Shown in pieces: positions 45,440 to 53,790 of a DNA stretch of 64,000 nucleotides. Below the pieces are notes generated by a model. It was not told the DNA's origin. It searched no databases and worked only from the letters and a program-made list of their open reading frames with translations. The stretch comes from Bin87 sp965222895. GTDB taxonomy: Bacteria > Chloroflexota > Dehalococcoidia > Lucifugimonadales > UBA3495. Made by a program: the position numbers and the translations under genes. The stretch lies in contig CBDCVB010000002.1 in assembly GCA_965222895.1 (NCBI GenBank), forward strand, positions 2,108,001 through 2,172,000, written 5' to 3'. Every line of letters starts with the position of its first letter. The stretch's first letter is position 1.

Positions 45440-47446
45440 TCACCGACCGCCCAGAGCGCCCAACCATCGCCACCGTTTCCCCCGGTGCGGCCGGATCTTC
45501 CGGTCCAGAAATTCCTCCAGTTGAGCCGTGTGCAACACCGTCCGGTTGCCGCCGCTCGCGTCTTCGTCTACCAGTGTAGACGGCACGTCTTCCCAGTCGA
45601 AACCCCGGCGACCAAACGCATCGCGCTGCTCCCATACGATTATCCGGTCGTTTTCTATGGCCCATCCGTTCGGGGTTTCTCCTTCGTGATTAGCCATCGC
45701 CGACGGTCGAAGCAGCCCGCTCAGACGATCCTTGATCCGGTCATACCGTTTGTTGGCGTAGTCCAGCCAGGTCACCGGAGCGCACCAAGCCTCCCCGGAA
45801 GCGTCGGTGGATTCAGAGATGATACGTGCCAAAGTCGACGACGATAACAGCAACCAGTCTTCTGGCAATGGCTCCAGATCCAATTGCGCCAGCATTTCCC
45901 GCAGGTATCGTTTGTATAGCTGGCTGGATAACCCTTCACTCACCGCCTTGATCCGGTCATCCATACGCTGCCTCAATTCTTCATCATATTGAGGGAGAGC
46001 AGTCGTGGTGTATATCATCAGGGAACGCTTAACGATTTCGTCGGGGAAGGATTTGGGTTGGCGGTTCATCGACAGAACGAAGCCGGGATACTCCGCCACC
46101 GGTGGCAACAATTCGTCCTTGATCATGTCGCTCCCATAGGTGCGAAAAGCCCGCCCGCCGATATCGTCAAAGACCACCGGATGCCGTTTGAAACCCTGCT
46201 GCAACGCCCGTAAACGCGCCGCGGTGAAATTGGACTTTTCCACGTTGTGCGCCCTTCCCAGCATGGACGTCATCAATGTATCAACCAGGCTGGTTTTCCC
46301 GCAGTTTGATTTGCCAAATACGATGGCAAACGACGGGTATCGGATAACGTCCCTGCCCCTGATCAGCGCCAACGACCTCACATCGCACATGAACGGCGAA
46401 AAATACATCCACGACCACAGGATAAAATAGTCCCGTTTCAATCGGTCGACGTCGCCCTCAAAATTCTCGAAATTCCGAAAATATTCGACCATCAGCTGTG
46501 CGTCCGTTCGCACCAGGGCGTCATCAAATTCCAAAGAGAACGACTCCCCGTTTAAAATTGCCGTGCCTTGCGACCGGTTGATGGACAAATACCGATTATC
46601 AGCCTCTTCAGCCGACTTTACCAACTTGATCCGGCTGATCTCCCGCTTGATTTGAGGCGTAATCTGCTGCTTGCCGCTGCGGAAGGGCGGAACCACCGCT
46701 GAAATCTTGGGCTCCAGCGCGACCACCAGTTTCTCGATTCGTTCGACCTGCACCGGCACGCTTACCGTTAACTCTTCAGCATGCACCTGGTCGATCACCA
46801 GGTTGGTCGCACCATCCGCGATGGCCGGCACCTCCTCCAGCTCGATGTCCCTCTCAACGATCCGGTCTTCCGGCAACGGAATTTCGTTTGAAGCGGCATT
46901 TCGGATGCCATCGTACATCTGGGTGTAGTGCTCCCACGCCAACGCGTCGTTATCGAAACTCACCAACGTCTCCGGTTGGAACCCGGAAAAAGCCCGTTCG
47001 GACAAGTTCGCCGACCCCACGATGACCCGCGTGTGCCCGGTTACGGAATCTTCCAGCAGGTATAACTTGGCATGGGCGATGGATTGCCGCAACACCCGGA
47101 ACCGCGCCCGCCCCGCTCTCACTTCGCTCAATATATGGGTGTGCCTTTCGTCCTGCAGGCCCATAATGGCCGCCCGAACATCACCAACCGCCACCTGCTG
47201 GAACGCGAGGATATATTTCACGTCCCTCAGCGTGGCTTCTGACCCGAATACACATTCGAATTCCCCAAACCCGAACTCGTCCAGCATCCTGACTATTGCT
47301 GGAATGCTGGCGGAATAGGTCAACACCCGAAGCTTGTCATACCCGTCAAACCAGCTCCAGTCGAATTTGTTCTGGCTGAACGCCCGGGCGTTAACTACCC
47401 GTAACCCCGCGCCGTCATCCAGGGGGAAGCCGCCTTGTTCCGCCAT
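45440..47446 (-). CDS. Phospholipase-D-like nuclease fused to a P-loop (SF3/AAA-like) ATPase
   Basis: A 668-residue protein. The N-terminal 180 residues are PLD-like: one HKD-type motif HAKLYLLE (H125, K127, with Glu where Asp is usual) followed by VGSANLSERAFSG (G144-S145-N147). Residues 370-490 are a P-loop ATPase: Walker A FGKSNCGKTS (377-386), Walker B VVFDDIGG (424-431), a sensor-like Asn in LSMNRQP (461) and an arginine-finger-like VKRS (474). The layout resembles superfamily 3 helicases. The single HKD motif suggests a dimer, as in other one-motif PLD nucleases. The ATG at 47446 is chosen from GGAGGAAG 7 bases upstream. It has no neighbouring partner gene. Antiviral defence is a guess. 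Confidence 0.72.
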   Translation of the reverse strand: MAEQGGFPLDDGAGLRVVNARAFSQNKFDWSWFDGYDKLRVLTYSASIPAIVRMLDEFGFGEFECVFGSEATLRDVKYILAFQQVAVGDVRAAIMGLQDERHTHILSEVRAGRARFRVLRQSIAHAKLYLLEDSVTGHTRVIVGSANLSERAFSGFQPETLVSFDNDALAWEHYTQMYDGIRNAASNEIPLPEDRIVERDIELEEVPAIADGATNLVIDQVHAEELTVSVPVQVERIEKLVVALEPKISAVVPPFRSGKQQITPQIKREISRIKLVKSAEEADNRYLSINRSQGTAILNGESFSLEFDDALVRTDAQLMVEYFRNFENFEGDVDRLKRDYFILWSWMYFSPFMCDVRSLALIRGRDVIRYPSFAIVFGKSNCGKTSLVDTLMTSMLGRAHNVEKSNFTAARLRALQQGFKRHPVVFDDIGGRAFRTYGSDMIKDELLPPVAEYPGFVLSMNRQPKSFPDEIVKRSLMIYTTTALPQYDEELRQRMDDRIKAVSEGLSSQLYKRYLREMLAQLDLEPLPEDWLLLSSSTLARIISESTDASGEAWCAPVTWLDYANKRYDRIKDRLSGLLRPSAMANHEGETPNGWAIENDRIIVWEQRDAFGRRGFDWEDVPSTLVDEDASGGNRTVLHTAQLEEFLDRKIRPHRGKRWRWLGALGGR

Positions 47447-47564
47447 CAATCTTCCTCCGATACTGGCCATACCCACGATGTTAGCCACGCCCGCAGCCGA
47501 TTATTCCACGGAGATCGCCTGTTGTTCAACGCCCCCGAGCCAGTATGCGTTTCGTTTGCCAGCA

Positions 47565-47596
47565 CAAAAAAGGCCGGCGGGATTGCTCCCGCCGGC
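47565..47596 (-). terminator. Intrinsic terminator of reductive-dehalogenase-like gene 2
   Basis: An 11-bp perfect stem, GGCCGGCGGGA (47571-47581) with TCCCGCCGGCC (47586-47596). In the minus direction it is followed by TTTTTT (47570-47565). Confidence 0.9.
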
Positions 47597-47630
47597 CGAT
47601 TTGCCGTTATGGCTGGGTGAGGCAGAACTA

Positions 47631-48908
47631 CTAGATGTAGTCCTGGTCCTCGGCCATCATCTGCAGCACGTCGCCGGACTGCAAGGCGATGGAACGGGAG
47701 ATCTGGAGTTTCAGGTCCTCGACCAGTTCTTCCGGAACCTCGCCGTTGTTGTCGCGGGCGGCGTCCTTCATCTGCTCGAACGACCACTCGTCGGAGTTGC
47801 CGTGCGGCATCTCGAAGAAGTTGCGCTCGAAGACCGGGAGCTCGCCGGGGCCGAAGTAGCCCTTGCCCTCAAGGTTGTAACCTTCGAGGTCATGGGTGCC
47901 CTTGCCCAACACCTGTCCGGTGGCGGCATAATGCTCCATGGTGTTCTTCAGGCCATACTTCTGGATGGGGCAAACCTTCATGCACACGCCACAACCGAGG
48001 TAGCGAGCCATGACCGGCCGACAGCGCTTGAAGTACAGCTTGTTCTTCTCGATGCCACGCCACCAGATCTTGTCGCGCATCAGGGCGCGGCCCGGGCAGC
48101 GGTTCACGCACACCTGGCAAACCTGACAGAAGGCGTGGATGCCATAGTCAACGGGCTCGTCATAGGTGACGCTGGCGTCGGTGGTAATCATCATCAGCCG
48201 CATGCGGTTGCCGCTGTGCGGGGACAGCAGGTATCCACAGGCACCCAGGGAGCCAAGTCCGGCCGCCACGAACATGGGGATGACCGGGCCGGTGGCGTCG
48301 CTGGAGTGGACGACGTGGGCCTTGTAGCCCAGGGAGCGGATGAAGTTGCCCAGCTCCAGGCCGGCCGCTGCCTGCGTCCGGTAGGTGCTGGAGTGAACGA
48401 TCTCCGCGTCAACGCTGGGGATGGTCTGCGTGGGCTCGAAGTCCTGCTCAAAGGCCAAACAGATAGCATGGGGCAAAACGGTGAAGCCGCGCTTGCTCTT
48501 GTAGTCATACCGTGGGTCGTAATTGGTGATGCCTACTTCCAGGTAACCCAACTGGCGCGCCTTTTCCTTGATGGCCTCGGAGATGTCATCGCCGCTAGGC
48601 TGGGCGGTGGGCTCCATTTCGGCAGTGGCTCGGCCAGCCATAATCAGGTTGCTGTTGAGCTTGTCGTGCTCCTTGCGGATCTCGCGCATCTCAGCGTGAA
48701 GGTCGCGCAAAGTGTTCGCCCAGTCGCGGGATGCCCGCTCCGTGATGTTCATGGTTTCCAGCGGATATTCGCGGGCGTACCAGTCAGTCTCACGGCTGGT
48801 CATCGGAATGCCAGGTACCGTTTCCAGTTCTTCCGGAACCGGGATCGTGATAGTGTCGTCGCCCCAGTGCCTTCCGGGCCGAACAACCTCGTGACCAATC
48901 TTCAGCAT
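47631..48908 (-). CDS. Reductive-dehalogenase-like iron-sulfur protein (paralog 2)
   Basis: A 425-residue close paralog of the gene at 43043. Both have the same layout: N-terminal PVPEELET segment, helix ERASRDWANTLRD, corrinoid-domain-like centre, then the two [4Fe-4S] motifs CQVCQVCVNRCP and CGVCMKVCP. The Fe-S part is identical over about 80 residues and almost identical in DNA, including silent sites, whereas the first half and the C-terminus differ more. No export signal. The ATG at 48908 has GAGGAGG upstream; the open frame to 48992 is not family-like. A substrate is not evident. Confidence 0.8.
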   Translation of the reverse strand: MLKIGHEVVRPGRHWGDDTITIPVPEELETVPGIPMTSRETDWYAREYPLETMNITERASRDWANTLRDLHAEMREIRKEHDKLNSNLIMAGRATAEMEPTAQPSGDDISEAIKEKARQLGYLEVGITNYDPRYDYKSKRGFTVLPHAICLAFEQDFEPTQTIPSVDAEIVHSSTYRTQAAAGLELGNFIRSLGYKAHVVHSSDATGPVIPMFVAAGLGSLGACGYLLSPHSGNRMRLMMITTDASVTYDEPVDYGIHAFCQVCQVCVNRCPGRALMRDKIWWRGIEKNKLYFKRCRPVMARYLGCGVCMKVCPIQKYGLKNTMEHYAATGQVLGKGTHDLEGYNLEGKGYFGPGELPVFERNFFEMPHGNSDEWSFEQMKDAARDNNGEVPEELVEDLKLQISRSIALQSGDVLQMMAEDQDYI

Positions 48909-48960
48909 AAAAGCCTCCTCGTTAGTTGGCTGTACCGCGTGTTGCGGTGGCATTTCCGGC

Positions 48961-48989
48961 AATTTATACCTTTGCAATACCTTTGTCAA
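48961..48989 (-). promoter_or_regulatory. Promoter of reductive-dehalogenase-like gene 2
   Basis: On the minus strand, TTGACA (48989-48984), then TAAATT (48966-48961) after 17 bases, or TATAAA (48968-48963) after 15. Confidence 0.6.
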
Positions 48990-49143
48990 CAAGTATTTTC
49001 ATCTTCCCCGTCGAATTCATCATCCGGTAGGGTTTTCGCATCGCTTCGCCGATAATTTCGCCATAAACCGCTAGGTTATCGCTTCTTCTCGTAACCAACG
49101 CAGATTTCCACAATTCGTCCGCCGGCAATCCCGGAATCCCCGT

Positions 49144-50808
49144 CTAACGCCCCGTCCGGCGCGCTATCATCGCGTCCGCCAACGGGCTCGCCCCGGACTT
49201 GACCGTTATGTTCACCAGCGACGGTTTACCCGAATTGATGGCCCGCTCCACCGCCGGAGCAACGTCATCAGGTTGCTCTACCAATTCAGCATAGCCGCCG
49301 ATGCCCTCAACCACCTGGTCGTAGCGCACGTAGCGCAAACTCGTGCCCACATCCCGTCCGAAATAGGCCAGCTGGAACGTCTTGTCGATGCCCCAGTTGC
49401 TGTCGTTCCCCATAATCCCGGTGATAGGCAAATTGTGCCGGATGCACGTGTCGTATTCCATGGAGTAGAACCCGAAGGAACCGTCCCCCATGAACGCCAG
49501 CACCTTGCTCTTTGGGTAGGCAAGTTTCGCCGCCATCGCGTAGGGAATCGCGCCGCCCAGATGGCTCAACGGCCCCAGACGGATGAAATGCCCCGGCGAC
49601 CGGGCCGGCAAATAGCTGCGCCCCCACTGCACATAGTCGCCGCCGTCCAGCACAATGAACGTGTCCTCATCAATCAGATGCTCGATCCGCGTGTACACGT
49701 CCAGCGGGTGCATCGGGGCCTCGCCCGTGGCCTTGCTGCGCAGACTGTCCATCCACGCCGTCCGATCCTGTTTGAGGGAGTCAATCCACGGCGCCAGATT
49801 GCGATTGAACCGCGCCGCCCCAGTCAGTTGGTCGACGATGGCCCCCAGATCGCCCAGCAAACCAACGGCGACACCCCGGTTACGCCCGATTTCCGCCTCC
49901 GATGGGTCGGCCTGAATCAGCCTGGCATCCGTCGAAAAGATGCCGCCGTAGCGGTAGCGGTGGTCGAGACGCTTGCCCAGCAGCAGAACCACGTCGGCTT
50001 CCCGGAACCGCCGGGCCGTTTGGTTGAGCGCCCCATCCGCATACCCAAAACACAGCGGGTGCAGGTCGTCAATGAGGCCCCGGGCCTGCTCCACCGTAAA
50101 TACCGGAACTCCGGTGGCCTCGGCCAGCGCTTCCAGTTGTGCCGGCGCCACCGAGTAGCGCGCCGGGTTGCCCGCGATGATCACCGGACGCTGGGCGTTG
50201 GCCATCAGCGTGGCCGCCTGCTCAATCAGCGTTGGGTCGCCGTGTGCCCGCCCCATATTGCGGTATTCCTGGGGCAGGTACGGCGGCAGGTCTTCCTCGC
50301 GAACCGGCGCCTCTTGCAAGTCAATCGGCAGTGTCAGATGCACCGGCCCCGGCCGCCCGCTCATCGCAGTGCGAAAGGCCGTTGCCACGTACTCCGGAAT
50401 GCGGTGGATGTCGTGAATCAGCCAAGACCCCTTCGACACCGGCGCCGCCATCGCCACCTGGTCAATCTCCTGGAAAGTGGCCTGCCCCTTTTCGGGCAGC
50501 TCAGCGCATCCGGCCACAAAGATGACCGGGCTCTCTGATGTATAAATCGCCGGCAAGCCGGAGATAGCGTTAGCGAAGCCGGGCCCGCCGGTGAACATCG
50601 CCACCGCCGGCTTGCCAGTAATCCGGGCATAACCATCGGCCATGTGCATCGCCGCGCCTTCGTGCCGCGTGTCGATAAACTCAATGCCCTCGTCGGCAGC
50701 AGCATCCACCAACGGCAAGATAGTGTCACCCACTATGGTGAAAATCTTCTCCACGCCTTCCTGTTTAAGGCAACGAATAAAGAGATGACCGCCATTCAGG
50801 TCCGGCAT
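49144..50808 (-). CDS. Thiamine-diphosphate enzyme, acetolactate synthase / 2-hydroxyacyl-CoA lyase family
   Basis: A 554-residue ThDP enzyme. The N-terminal domain has the activating Glu in TRHEGAAMHMADGYARITG, then the quinone/FAD-like middle domain (AGNPARYS), and the C-terminal ThDP motif MGDGSFGFYSMEYDTCIR ... GNDSNWGI. It is closest in pattern to oxalyl-CoA decarboxylase, 2-hydroxyacyl-CoA lyase or acetolactate-synthase-like proteins. The valine synthesis enzyme is less likely because no small ilvN subunit follows. A family III CoA-transferase at 58796 could supply an acyl-CoA substrate, but they are not adjacent. Ribosome site AGGAG before the ATG. Confidence 0.85.
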   Translation of the reverse strand: MPDLNGGHLFIRCLKQEGVEKIFTIVGDTILPLVDAAADEGIEFIDTRHEGAAMHMADGYARITGKPAVAMFTGGPGFANAISGLPAIYTSESPVIFVAGCAELPEKGQATFQEIDQVAMAAPVSKGSWLIHDIHRIPEYVATAFRTAMSGRPGPVHLTLPIDLQEAPVREEDLPPYLPQEYRNMGRAHGDPTLIEQAATLMANAQRPVIIAGNPARYSVAPAQLEALAEATGVPVFTVEQARGLIDDLHPLCFGYADGALNQTARRFREADVVLLLGKRLDHRYRYGGIFSTDARLIQADPSEAEIGRNRGVAVGLLGDLGAIVDQLTGAARFNRNLAPWIDSLKQDRTAWMDSLRSKATGEAPMHPLDVYTRIEHLIDEDTFIVLDGGDYVQWGRSYLPARSPGHFIRLGPLSHLGGAIPYAMAAKLAYPKSKVLAFMGDGSFGFYSMEYDTCIRHNLPITGIMGNDSNWGIDKTFQLAYFGRDVGTSLRYVRYDQVVEGIGGYAELVEQPDDVAPAVERAINSGKPSLVNITVKSGASPLADAMIARRTGR

Positions 50809-50912
50809 AAACGTAACTCCTGCTCACATCATCGAGCCGCCACGGGCTCGTTAAAACTGACGGCAATGTTATCACAGGGCATTCTCGTCATCCGCCCAAA
50901 CCAATCACCCGC

Positions 50913-50934
50913 TCATCCTGAGCCTGTCGAAGGA
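50913..50934 (+). repeat. Dispersed repeat TCATCCTGAGC-type
   Basis: TCATCCTGAGC then CTGTCGAAGGA; matches 45300-45321 with two changes. This is a short scattered repeat common in bacterial genomes. Confidence 0.6.
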
Positions 50935-50950
50935 TGATTCACCCGCCGGG

Positions 50951-50956
50951 TATACT
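50951..50956 (+). promoter_or_regulatory. -10 box of a probable leaderless rsmI mRNA
   Basis: TATACT lies 6 bases before the GTG start at 50963, with no Shine-Dalgarno sequence. Confidence 0.5.
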
Positions 50957-50962
50957 GTCCCG

Positions 50963-51799
50963 GTGGGCGTCCTGTACGTAATCGGCACTCCAATCGGCAA
51001 CCTGGAAGACATCACCTTTCGGGCGGCCCGCATCCTGTCGGCGGTCCCGTTGGTCGCTGCCGAGGATACCCGGGTAACGCACCGCCTCCTGGCCCACCTG
51101 TCAGCGTCTCCCCGGCTCATCAGCTGCCACGAGCACAACTGGCAGCGTCGTTTGCCCGCCATCCTGGATGCCCTTTCCGAGGGTGATGTCGCCTACGCCA
51201 CCGACGCCGGCGCCCCGGCCATCAGCGACCCCGGGGCCGGCCTGACCGCCGCCGTTGCCGACGCTGGCTACCCGGTGGTCAGTATCCCGGGTGTATCCGC
51301 CATCACCGGCGCGTTATCGGTTGCCGGCTTCGACGCCGACAGTTTTCTGTTCCTGGGGTTTCTGCCCCGGCGCCGGCCCGAACGCCATCAATGCCTCATC
51401 GAGGCCGTCGAATTGCGCCGCACGCTGGTGCTGTTCGAGGCTCCCCATCGCCTGCGGGCCACGCTGGCCGACATTCGGGACATCATGGGAGACCCGCCAA
51501 TCGCCGCTTGCCGCGAGCTAACCAAGCTCCACGAAGAGGTCTGGCGCGGTTCAGCAGGCCAGGCCCTGGAGCACTTCACCGTACCACGAGGCGAGTTCAC
51601 CATCATCGTCGGCCCCGTCCCCGCCGATGCTCCCTTGCCCAACGCCGCTCCGACATTGGTTCTCAACGCAGCGCGGGAAGCTCTGTCCCAGCGGCGCGCC
51701 GCCGGAATGCATGGCCGTGATGCCGTAGCCGAAGTGGTAACCGCCACCGGCCTGTCCCGCCGGGCAGTGTACGCCATCTGGATTGAATCCGGCGCATGA
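50963..51799 (+). CDS. rsmI: 16S rRNA (cytidine(1402)-2'-O)-methyltransferase
   Basis: A 278-residue tetrapyrrole-methylase-fold rRNA methyltransferase modifying C1402 of 16S rRNA in the decoding centre. Blocks include LYVIGTPIGNLEDIT, AAEDTRVTHRLLAHL, SCHEHN, DAGAPAISDPGAGL, IPGVSAITGALSVAG, FLGFLPRR and FEAPHRLRATL, all characteristic. The start is the GTG at 50963. There is no usable ribosome site, and the -10 box is so close that the mRNA is probably leaderless. It is followed by repeats and then by an opposite-strand gene. Confidence 0.95.
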   Translation: MGVLYVIGTPIGNLEDITFRAARILSAVPLVAAEDTRVTHRLLAHLSASPRLISCHEHNWQRRLPAILDALSEGDVAYATDAGAPAISDPGAGLTAAVADAGYPVVSIPGVSAITGALSVAGFDADSFLFLGFLPRRRPERHQCLIEAVELRRTLVLFEAPHRLRATLADIRDIMGDPPIAACRELTKLHEEVWRGSAGQALEHFTVPRGEFTIIVGPVPADAPLPNAAPTLVLNAAREALSQRRAAGMHGRDAVAEVVTATGLSRRAVYAIWIESGA

Positions 51800-51817
51800 A
51801 ACCAAATGCCCCGGGAC

Positions 51818-51990
51818 ATCCTGTCTATCCTGTCCATCCATGTAAAACACGGAACAATCAAAATCCTGTCCATCCTGTCCATCCATGTAAAACACGGAAC
51901 AATCAAAATCCTGTCCATCCTGTCCATCCATGTAGAACACGGAACAATCAAAATCCTGTCCATCCTGTCCATCCATGTAGAACACGGAAC
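51818..51990. repeat. Four tandem 45-bp repeats
   Basis: Units begin at 51818, 51863, 51908 and 51953 and read ATCCTGTCCATCCTGTCCAT, then CCATGTAAAACACGGAACAA and TCAAA. Copies 3 and 4 have G for A in CATGTAG. Each unit itself contains two 9-bp ATCCTGTCC repeats. No stop codons in two frames, but no coding function is likely. A variant single copy occurs at 41517. Confidence 0.9.
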
Positions 51991-52018
51991 CCGACAATCC
52001 AGGCAAATGGTTTCCCCC

Positions 52019-52819
52019 CTACGCCACCACCACAATCGCCTCGCCCAAGCCTTCGATGGACACCCGGGCCTCCGACGCGAATTCCAGCGGCGTGGGCGGG
52101 ACCAGGCTGCCGGTGATAACCACGTCGCCAGCCTTTAGCGGGTGGTTGCGCGCTGACAATTCGTTGGCCAGCCACACCAGCGGCTCAAACGGGTGCCCCA
52201 TCACGTCCCGCCCGTAGCCCTCACCCACCGGCTCACCGTTAATGGTCATCACGCCCTTGCAGTTCACCAGGTCGCGACTTTGCCAGTCGGTAATCGGGTC
52301 TCCCAGCACAATGCCGGAATTCAGGATATTGACGGCCACGCTCATCAACGTGCGTTCTTCCGTCGTCAGATCCGGCGGTGTCCGAATATCGACAATCTCA
52401 AAAGCCGGCGCCACCTCTGCCACCGCGGCAGCGACGGTCTCCCTGGTGTAGGGCGCGCCGGATGCCGGCAAATCCTTGCCCAGCGTAACCCCGACTTCCA
52501 GCTCAATCCCCAAGTTCACGTACTCGGTGTAGTTCAGTACCACCGGAGAGCGCCCCACCGTTTTCTGGAACACGCCGCCCAGCACCGGGTGGTCCAGCCC
52601 GGCCCGCTCCTGCATTACCGGTGTGGTGTAGGCCAACTTGTACCCCGCCAACGGCCCCCAGATACTCGACAGCATACAGTGCAATTCCAGTTGAATCGCG
52701 TAGGCGTCTTCCAGCGTCCTGGGAAACAGCGGGTCGGGTAGCCGGTCAAAGGGTTTCACCGCTTTGTACTGCTGGAAAATTAGCTCGGCGGCCGCGCGGG
52801 CCGGCGTCGTCGTAACCAT
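52019..52819 (-). CDS. 2-oxopent-4-enoate hydratase / fumarylacetoacetate hydrolase-like protein
   Basis: A 266-residue FAH-superfamily enzyme similar to MhpD/DmpE hydratases and 4-oxalocrotonate decarboxylases of meta-cleavage pathways. It has AGYKLAYTTPVMQ near the N-terminus, the metal-binding GIELEVGVTLGKDLP (two carboxylates), DIRTPPDLTTEER and LGDPITDW, with the C-terminal KAGDVVITGSLV. The family is known to bind magnesium. Neighbouring cupin, VOC dioxygenase and molybdenum hydroxylase genes fit aromatic-acid breakdown. The stop abuts the tandem repeats. Confidence 0.85.
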   Translation of the reverse strand: MVTTTPARAAAELIFQQYKAVKPFDRLPDPLFPRTLEDAYAIQLELHCMLSSIWGPLAGYKLAYTTPVMQERAGLDHPVLGGVFQKTVGRSPVVLNYTEYVNLGIELEVGVTLGKDLPASGAPYTRETVAAAVAEVAPAFEIVDIRTPPDLTTEERTLMSVAVNILNSGIVLGDPITDWQSRDLVNCKGVMTINGEPVGEGYGRDVMGHPFEPLVWLANELSARNHPLKAGDVVITGSLVPPTPLEFASEARVSIEGLGEAIVVVA

Positions 52820-52954
52820 GTGGCGCCCCCTTAACCTTGTCCGTTATTGTGCATTTTCAATCAGCGTGTGGTTCAGATTATACCCCTGCGATACAACCGG
52901 CGGCGATGCAACCGTAGCCTGCCGCAACAGTCCTGCCCCGTCAGACTATACAAG

Positions 52955-52998
52955 AGCCGCCAGCCACCACGACGCATCGCCCGGCAGCTGGCGGCTCC
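52955..52998 (-). terminator. Long hairpin after the CDGSH gene
   Basis: An 11-bp perfect stem, GAGCCGCCAGC (52955-52965) with GCTGGCGGCTC (52988-52998), loop 22 bases. In the minus direction it is followed by TTGTATAGT. It may terminate the CDGSH transcript. Confidence 0.45.
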
Positions 52999-53026
52999 AT
53001 AACGCGGGTTCAGCGACTGCGATGAG

Positions 53027-53233
53027 TTACCTGGCCTCGCTGGAAGCTTCGAAACCGCAGTCCCGGTGCGTACCGTCGCAGAACGGTTTGTTGCCCGACT
53101 GTCCGCATCGGCAGAAAGAAACCCACTGGCCCTCGGGGATGGCGTAGCTATTGCCACTTTGGTCCACTATGTCAATTTCTCCGATGACCCGCAGGGGGCC
53201 GTTTCCCCGAATTTCTACTTTAACGTCTGCCAT
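53027..53233 (-). CDS. CDGSH-type iron-sulfur protein
   Basis: A 68-residue protein with the CDGSH motif CRCGQSGNKPFCDGTH (pattern CxCx2Sx3PxCDGTH), which binds a labile [2Fe-2S] cluster through three Cys and one His. The N-terminal half is a small beta domain. It is soluble and has no membrane anchor. Ribosome site GAGGAGGG precedes the ATG. It follows the cupin gene on the same strand with 54 bases between them. Redox or cluster-transfer role inferred from family. Confidence 0.9.
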   Translation of the reverse strand: MADVKVEIRGNGPLRVIGEIDIVDQSGNSYAIPEGQWVSFCRCGQSGNKPFCDGTHRDCGFEASSEAR

Positions 53234-53287
53234 TTTATCCCTCCTCAGGAATGATTGGTTTCAGTGTGGCATTGTGCCACAAGTTGG

Positions 53288-53680
53288 TTACAGATTCACT
53301 ACCAGGTTGTCGGGGGCGCGGCAGAGGATACCGACCTGCTCTTCGTCGTAGGGGTTCTCTTCGATGTGCGGCGTGTTGGCCGGCACAAAGATAAAATCCC
53401 CAGGCCCGGCTTCAATGGACTGCTCAAAATTCTCGCCAAACCAGACCCGCACGTGTCCCTGAATCACGTAGGCGGCAGTCTCAGCCTCTAGATGCGTATG
53501 GGGCGGCCCCTTCTCCCGCGGCGCGGCGGTTACCTTGCCCATCCAGATTTTGGTGGTCTCGCCCTTGCCGGGCATAATCGCCGGCTGCCGAACCATCCCC
53601 GGCGTCTGCGTCGTTTCCGAAGGATCCCCCACCGCGTGAACCACGTAAGGCTTGGCGTCGGTTTGCTGCTGGGTTGCCAT
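53288..53680 (-). CDS. Cupin-domain protein
   Basis: A 130-residue single-domain cupin. Metal-site motif 1 is PPHTHLEAETAAYVIQGHV (His, His, Glu) and motif 2 is GDFIFVPANTPHIEEN. Single-cupin proteins of this kind serve as dioxygenases, isomerases or sensors; the substrate is not known. The ribosome site GGAGG precedes the ATG. It lies between the molybdenum hydroxylase and the CDGSH gene, all on the minus strand. Confidence 0.85.
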   Translation of the reverse strand: MATQQQTDAKPYVVHAVGDPSETTQTPGMVRQPAIMPGKGETTKIWMGKVTAAPREKGPPHTHLEAETAAYVIQGHVRVWFGENFEQSIEAGPGDFIFVPANTPHIEENPYDEEQVGILCRAPDNLVVNL

Positions 53681-53790
53681 ATCATTCCTCCAGATTCTTC
53701 ATGGATGCCGGAGCGCGTTTTCCACTGCTGGCGTTCGCTTCGGTGGGAATCCGCATCTCCGGCCTCACGGTCGCAAAAATTGGACCGCGG

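Noticed and set aside
51806..52138. Open frame translating the 45-bp repeats (ILSILSIHV units)
   Set aside because: The unit length is a multiple of three, so it is open by chance in several frames on both strands. There is no ribosome site or family match.
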